The notes under the pieces were generated by a model that was given only the letters and a program-made list of their open reading frames with translations, ran no database searches and had not been told where the DNA came from. From NCBI GenBank assembly GCA_030068145.1, contig JAPJBO010000187.1, forward strand, positions 62,001-126,000: DNA of 64,000 nt, in the 5' to 3' direction. The translations under genes and the position numbers were made by a program. The stretch is from Diplonema papillatum. Taxonomy: Eukaryota > Euglenozoa > Diplonemea > Diplonemida > Diplonemidae. Of the stretch, positions 59,474 through 64,000 are shown piece after piece (the first letter of the stretch is position 1; each line of letters opens with the position of its first letter).

Positions 59474-59610
59474 GGGGGAGGGAGGGCGGGTTCTTTAAAC
59501 GCTTTACGTTTCACCCACCACAACCACTACCCCTGGATCATGGTGTATGCTTGGAAAGTCACACCAGTGCGGCCATATTCGGGTCGTTGATTCCCCCGAT
59601 AAATCAGCAG

Positions 59611-59740
59611 AATCATCTCTCCTGCTATTCTAGCCGCGTCATAAACTCGAAAGGGAAGAGAAATGCGAAGCAACGGGCTGGTAAACACAATAACAAACGA
59701 AGTGAAATAACGAGAAAGCCTTGCGAACAACAAGGTCGCA
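59611..59740. repeat. 130-bp direct repeat, unit B1
   Basis: Second copy of 59344-59473; it ends 11 bp from the end of the RT/RNase H ORF (59752). Confidence 0.95.
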
Positions 59741-59751
59741 TCCCGCCTCCA

Positions 59752-61275
59752 CTACGCCGGTCCTGTGAGAAAGCTCCACACCGCAAGTGTAACCTTCTCC
59801 TTGTTTTCCTTTGTCATCCTCGTTGGAGGAATCCGTGATGGCAAGTCGGCGGGATTGGATGCTGACTTTACCCACTCGAGTGAGAATGCACATCTTCGGT
59901 CTTGCAAATACTGCAGGGCCCCAACGACGGAGTCGTTCAGGAGCCTGCTCTTCACGCACTGCTTCTTTCTTGCTACACCAGCAACTGTGGTGTTGTCGAC
60001 GAAAACACTAATAAACTTACCGGACGCTCCGGCTGGCAGCATCTGTAAAACACAGAACAATGCTCGAGCTTCCAACTCGTTGATGTGGCGCGTCTTGTAG
60101 AAGTGCGACCACTCTTCACCGTGCACAAAGACTTCGTTCGTACACCTGTTGACAATGACGCCTCCCCATCCTTTCAGGCTGGCGTCCACGAATACCGTGA
60201 ATGTAGCCGGTTTGGATGCACCCGAGATACACCTTTCCTGTTGGGCCCGGTGGAGCCATTCCTGCAACTCGGCTGCAACTGAGGGGGGAACAGAAACACT
60301 TGTTGACGGCATCTTTGTGCCTCGGTTTAGGTGATTCACCACCCTCCGCAGAAACTTTAGGGCGAACCAATATGTTCCTGGGAACACACCAGAAATAGCA
60401 GACGCATGAAGCAGCCTGCCTGCCAACGATTCCAGCTCTTCTGCCGGAAGTCGCCCCCACACATTCACTGCCTCGAGTTTGCTCCGGATCTTTGTCGAAG
60501 GCCGTACAACTGACCTTTCATGATCCCACTCTACTCCCAGAAACACGTACCGTTTCACACAAGTTTGTGAATCTTCGGGTTTCCATGTGAGATCACAATG
60601 CTCAGCAGTTTTGTCCAATCGGGCTGATTCCCGGATGACAGCGTTAGATCGCCCGGTGTATCGGATATTATCTATCCACACATGGACAGTCACACCTTTC
60701 GCCGCAAAAGCTGGCTTCACATACACAGGATCACCTGCCGCTACAGCAGCCAGAGTGTGCATCAGCTCGGGTGCACAACAATGGCCCATGGGGAGACGGT
60801 TTAAACTCCACCAGTTCCCTGAAGAGTCAGAAAAACGGAAAAGGTGTCGACTCTCGACTGGCACCTCTATCGCATAGAACCCGGTTTTGAAGTCTCGGGT
60901 TGTGCCGCATTCACTTTGTACTGCTGACAAGTAATGTGAGACATGCCCTATTGGGACATTGGCTTCGTAGCCTTGACTACAGAGCACATCGTTCGCATCC
61001 CGGGTCCACAAGATGAACCTCTGTCTGAGGCCGCTCTCTTTCTCTTCGATGACAGTGAAAGGAACGTTCTGCGAGACTCCGGGCCCGTCGGCGTGTGATG
61101 TGATTCCGTGTTCGAACAATGCAGTCGCATGTGATGCAGTTAGCATTGACGGTCGGTTTGACTTAGGTTTCATAGCGCACTTGGTGCTCGGCGGGAAAAA
61201 GGTTAAGCGCCACACCTCATCAAACCTACGGAGCGCCGAAGGTGACATCCTCTCCCTCATCATCTCTATGTTCAT
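59752..61275 (-). CDS. Reverse transcriptase / RNase H of the tyrosine-recombinase retroelement
   Basis: Taken from the ATG at 61275 (MNIEMMRERMSPSALRRF), about 507 residues. RT motifs: TRDFKTGFYAIEVPVE (palm A), SLNRLPMGHCCAPELM (the LPxG region), VHVWIDNIRYTGRSN (the YxDD box as WIDN), YVFLGVEWD. RNase H: TVFVDASLKGWGGVIVN, INELEARALFCVLQ, SVFVDNTTVAG, NPADLPSRIPP. No integrase or protease is seen. The frame is also open further upstream, overlapping the recombinase gene in another frame, but that part has no homology. Treated as part of an old retroelement that looks whole. Confidence 0.85.
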   Translation of the reverse strand: MNIEMMRERMSPSALRRFDEVWRLTFFPPSTKCAMKPKSNRPSMLTASHATALFEHGITSHADGPGVSQNVPFTVIEEKESGLRQRFILWTRDANDVLCSQGYEANVPIGHVSHYLSAVQSECGTTRDFKTGFYAIEVPVESRHLFRFSDSSGNWWSLNRLPMGHCCAPELMHTLAAVAAGDPVYVKPAFAAKGVTVHVWIDNIRYTGRSNAVIRESARLDKTAEHCDLTWKPEDSQTCVKRYVFLGVEWDHERSVVRPSTKIRSKLEAVNVWGRLPAEELESLAGRLLHASAISGVFPGTYWFALKFLRRVVNHLNRGTKMPSTSVSVPPSVAAELQEWLHRAQQERCISGASKPATFTVFVDASLKGWGGVIVNRCTNEVFVHGEEWSHFYKTRHINELEARALFCVLQMLPAGASGKFISVFVDNTTVAGVARKKQCVKSRLLNDSVVGALQYLQDRRCAFSLEWVKSASNPADLPSRIPPTRMTKENKEKVTLAVWSFLTGPA

Positions 61276-61421
61276 GGGTGGAACACGCGAAACATGAAGA
61301 GGTGAATCCCTCTCCGTTTGAGACGCAGGCAGTCTTGTTTGTTTGGTCCGCCTTGTAACCGAGAACCTGTTTTGGCGATTTTGAAGAATGGGCTGGAAAG
61401 TGAGAGACGAAAGATACGCAT

Positions 61422-62543
61422 TCACAGCAGCACGGTCACCTTGTCGGTCGCCAACATCCGTGCCGTCGCCAGAGGGTCTCCGCCGTACCGCAGGGTCACC
61501 TCTGCAAGTCCTTCTTTTACCTTGTGCTTTGCAAGACGAGATATCAAGACTTCGGGGATTTGGTGCCCTTCGACAATCCTCTGGATCGCATGGGTGACTG
61601 CCCCCCTCTTGATGCTGTGCGCGCTGTACATTTTCATCTGGTGAGACATCTGCCAATGTGCGTTGAGTGTGCTTGTAGTCCAAGTGGTCAGCCTGTTGAA
61701 GGGGAGCTGTGATTTCAACAAGAGGCAAATGGCCGCTGTCAGGTCGCCCTTCACTACCGTCCATCTGGATTGAGTGAACGGCATTGCTGCTCTCCCTTTC
61801 GGGAGAGTGTACCAATCGATCACTACTTCGTCTTCGCGAATGTGGATGAAGTTCGCGGTGGCCAGCATTGACACCTCCGTCCATCTGGACGCTGTCTTCC
61901 ACGCAATCAGCGCTGCAAGACACACACGAGGGCTCTGCCGGAATGCCCACGCCACGAGAACAGACTTCTCCATGGGAATTGCTTGATGAAGGGGAATAGC
62001 CGCCCCACTGGCTCTGAGAGCTGCAGCCAAGCTGAGCAGCGGCTGATTGATCAAACCCATATGCCGGAACGTTCCAGAAAGTCCTTTGGCATATGTCAGC
62101 ATCGCTTGCGGCCGCACCCCCGTAGCCAATACAAACAGGCATGCAGAGTCCGGGGTCGCTGGCATGTTGTTCTTTGACGTCCAAGCGATGAACCGCCTCC
62201 AAAGATTGCGGCGCTGTGCAGTCGTGGAAGCCGCCCACATTCCTGCAACAAGATTCCGAAGTCTCGTAGTTGCTGTGGCGCGTGAAACTACCTGCTCCCC
62301 AGTTTTCCGGAAGTGTGTATGGCTCGTGTCGCCAGAAATGTGGTCGAGGAACACCTGCCCCATGAGGGATGTGGGATTGAGAGGATTGTGGTAAACTTCG
62401 GGAGTGTGAACTGGCTCGGTGTTTCTTCGTAATCCGCTGGAGGGCGTTGAGACCATCGTGCAGCTTCCTGACTTTGGAAGCAAGATACGTACCGCGGTGT
62501 TTCGGGGATGAGGAAGGGGGCGCTTCTCGATCTTTGGAGGCAT
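61422..62543 (-). CDS. Tyrosine recombinase of the retroelement
   Basis: A 373-residue recombinase starting at an ATG at 62543 (MPPKIEKRPLPHPRN). The core-binding part (RATATTRLRNLVAGMWAAST...RRNLWRRFIAWTSKN) is followed by the catalytic domain with the family's residues in order: R in TASRWTEVSML, H and R in AHSIKRGAVTHAI, H in RLAKHKVKEG, and the probable nucleophile Y in VTLRYGGD. It would insert a circular cDNA without target duplication. A diverged relative is at 39373-39938. Confidence 0.88.
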   Translation of the reverse strand: MPPKIEKRPLPHPRNTAVRILLPKSGSCTMVSTPSSGLRRNTEPVHTPEVYHNPLNPTSLMGQVFLDHISGDTSHTHFRKTGEQVVSRATATTRLRNLVAGMWAASTTAQRRNLWRRFIAWTSKNNMPATPDSACLFVLATGVRPQAMLTYAKGLSGTFRHMGLINQPLLSLAAALRASGAAIPLHQAIPMEKSVLVAWAFRQSPRVCLAALIAWKTASRWTEVSMLATANFIHIREDEVVIDWYTLPKGRAAMPFTQSRWTVVKGDLTAAICLLLKSQLPFNRLTTWTTSTLNAHWQMSHQMKMYSAHSIKRGAVTHAIQRIVEGHQIPEVLISRLAKHKVKEGLAEVTLRYGGDPLATARMLATDKVTVLL

Positions 62544-62810
62544 AAAAGCTCGAGCGATGGGCGCAACTGGCGTTTTTGTTGGCTCTAGCCGGGGCGGACC
62601 CAGTCATTTCGTCCCGGCGCTCCCGTTTCCCTGATGACCACGCTTCCAAGCTGGGGTCGACTTCTGCAACTTCTTCTTTCCCATCTTTTGCATGATGGTC
62701 GCCGCGCACTTGTCAACCACGTTCGTCGGGCCAACAACCCCCTCACCTTGCTTTGTCAGCTCCAGCATGAGGTCGCGCCTGGGCACCTTGTTTCGCACAT
62801 ACTGGTACTG

Positions 62811-63476
62811 AACGCGAACTAGCTGCAGGAGATCGTTCCCTGCTTGTCGATGCGGCCTTGTCGGTATAGCTGTTATTCGAGGAGGAAACGAACCTGAGAT
62901 CAGCGAGTGGCTGCTTCGGGACTGCGCCGTTTCGACTCTTTGTGATACGGTGTACCGTTCATGGGAAAACTGCATTGAAAGGTCCCACCGCCTGGCAGAC
63001 GAGTTCGAAGCACACACCCAGCGAAAACAGAATCTTGCTGATGAAAGCCAGCGCAAGCGCGATGCAAGGGAAGAGATCGCGAAGACACGCTTGGAGGCAA
63101 TCGAGCAGTTGACCCCGAAGGAGATTGCTGAAAACGGCACTCGCGCATGCGTATTGAGTCAAAGCATGAAGCGACGCCTTCCCAAAAAGGGCAAAATGAG
63201 CGACCTTCTCGAAGCCATCATCGCCTTCGACAAGTCCGACTTCAAGCTGCCGACTACCTACGGCAAGGTCGGGCGAAAGCGTCCGGAGAAGCCCGGGGGA
63301 AAGCACTCTGTGAAACGTCGGAAAAAGAACCCTACGGTTAAGGCTGGGAAATCATCGAACAAGTCAGGCAGTAGTACCTCGTCCAATGGGTCCGACAATT
63401 CCGACGAGTCCGACAATTCTGACGAGTCCGACGAGTCCGACAGCGCCGACGATTCGTCAAGCGCTGACTCCTGATT
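62811..63476 (+). CDS. Candidate exon with basic region and acidic Ser/Asp tail, unknown
   Basis: A plus-strand frame open from 62811 to the stop at 63474-63476, with no in-frame ATG near its beginning; a possible 3' splice site (GGTATAG) lies at about 62869. The readable part is charged and helical (SHRLADEFEAHTQRKQNLAD, RKRDAREEIAKTRLEAIEQL), then a short SAP-like MKRRLPKKGKMSDLLEAI, a lysine/arginine-rich stretch (HSVKRRKKNPTVK) and a repetitive tail of S, D, E and N (NSDESDNSDESDESDSADDS). A nuclear or chromatin-associated role would fit. It starts where the retroelement's similarity ends, so upstream exons may have been separated or replaced by that insertion. An overlapping minus-strand frame (62604-63140) is the alternative. 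Confidence 0.4.
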
Positions 63477-63803
63477 AACCATGGGTCACTTTAGCTTCTC
63501 GTTCCTCTGCTCAAGTAATTTTGTTTGCGGTCAGCAGGCTCATTTTCATTCAGACGACGTCCTCATTCTTGCTGCTCTTACATAAACCATCTGGCCTGTA
63601 CGGACTCTACGAAAACGCATGCCGTCATATGTTTGTCCCATCTCTCTTGCGTTCTTGTCGTTCTCTATCAGTGGCTGTCGTGCATTCGATGCCTTGTCTC
63701 GAATGTTGTGTGCGTTCAAGCGTGTGATCTGGTTGTGCTTCGCTTCGTGCTGCATTGATAATCTTTCATTGTGAACTTTATTGCAGGGGGTTTGAATTCT
63801 AAG

Positions 63804-64000
63804 ATGCCGCGCGAGAATGAGATCAGCTTCACCATGAAGGTGATTTGGGGGGAGCGCACAAAAAAGCTCCTTACCAAAAAGGACCGAACAGCGGCCGCAG
63901 AGGCCGTTTTGTACGTTGAGCAGGGGGGTGACGACCTTGCGCAGTACGTCAAAAAGGCACGAGACGCAGCGGTGCCGATCGCGCGAAGGGAGGGCTTTAC
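63804..64000 (+). CDS. 5' end of an unknown gene, runs off the window
   Basis: ATG at 63804 opens MPRENEISFTMKVIWGERTK, KLLTKKDRTAAAEAVLYVEQ, GGDDLAQYVKKARDAAVPIA, still open at the window edge. An acceptor-like TATTGCAG lies about 17 bp upstream, so an upstream 5' UTR exon is possible. Charged, helical composition, no motif recognised. It could be the next gene or a later exon of the preceding candidate. Confidence 0.45.
   Translation, partial: MPRENEISFTMKVIWGERTKKLLTKKDRTAAAEAVLYVEQGGDDLAQYVKKARDAAVPIARREGF

Larger units (their letters stand above)
59344..62750 (-). mobile_element. Tyrosine-recombinase retroelement, VIPER/DIRS group
   Basis: A retroelement with a tyrosine recombinase in place of an integrase. 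On the minus strand the order is recombinase (62543-61422), then reverse transcriptase plus RNase H (61275-59752), then a terminal repeat region: a 130-bp repeat (59740-59611), 137 bp of other sequence, and the 130-bp repeat again (59473-59344). This is the arrangement expected at one end of an element with split direct repeats. Recombinase-before-RT is the order of VIPER elements and differs from Ngaro and PAT. A Gag-like ORF upstream of the recombinase (minus strand, 62.6-62.8 kb) is uncertain, and the matching 5' repeat was not found in the window. The recombinase and RT/RNase H parts look whole. Confidence 0.8.

Noticed and set aside
61422-62709. Upstream extension of the RT frame as a coding region
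   Set aside because: It overlaps the recombinase gene in another frame and shows no family motifs; the recombinase frame carries all the conserved residues.

Overview
This is a transposon-rich nuclear window from a eukaryote. Signs are spliced host genes with GT-AG introns, eukaryotic transposon superfamilies (hAT, Merlin, tyrosine-recombinase retroelements, tRNA-derived SINEs) and long satellite arrays. The taxon cannot be fixed from sequence alone. The few host-like genes are an IRP1/cytosolic aconitase with an uninterrupted coding region, a multi-exon Rubicon/DEF8-type gene, and fragments at the right edge.

Layout. 1-1.9 kb: no convincing gene. 1.9-4.6 kb (-): aconitase. 4.6-7.4 kb: no gene seen. 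7.4-13.8 kb (-): an hAT N-terminal fragment and a long intact hAT transposase ORF. 14-16.6 kb: low-complexity C tract, a repeat copy with palindromic ends, a 21-bp tandem array. 17.5-20.4 kb (-): Rubicon-like gene with introns. 20.7-23.8 kb (+): inverted partner of the 15-kb repeat and pieces of another hAT gene split by a degenerate satellite. 22.9-24.5 kb: tRNA-like SINEs. 24.9-28.3 kb: an apparently whole hAT element with about 200-bp terminal inverted repeats, sitting inside a tandem repeat. 29.2-34.8 kb (-): a 1863-codon ORF joining a DDE-type integrase core, a SAP motif and a C-terminal OTU cysteine protease.

34.9-57.5 kb is a dense nest. One MITE family (ends CATGCAGGGTCAAAACC, about 210 bp, target duplications of the form NTAN) occurs at about 24 loci here and I saw it nowhere else in the window. 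It has jumped into Merlin and hAT transposase genes, satellites and itself. The nest also holds a proline-rich retroposon with a 37-bp target duplication, a second hAT gene, a tyrosine-recombinase remnant and a 2.2-kb palindromic satellite.

57.8-59.4 kb (+) is an unrecognised 532-codon ORF with a degenerate inverted partial copy at 54.3 kb. 59.3-62.7 kb (-) is a tyrosine-recombinase retroelement with recombinase upstream of RT/RNase H, the VIPER-like order. 62.8-64 kb (+) holds an acidic-tailed ORF and the start of a gene running off the window.

The genes do not form a pathway. The window is mainly a record of successive insertions, and many of their relative ages can be read from the nesting.
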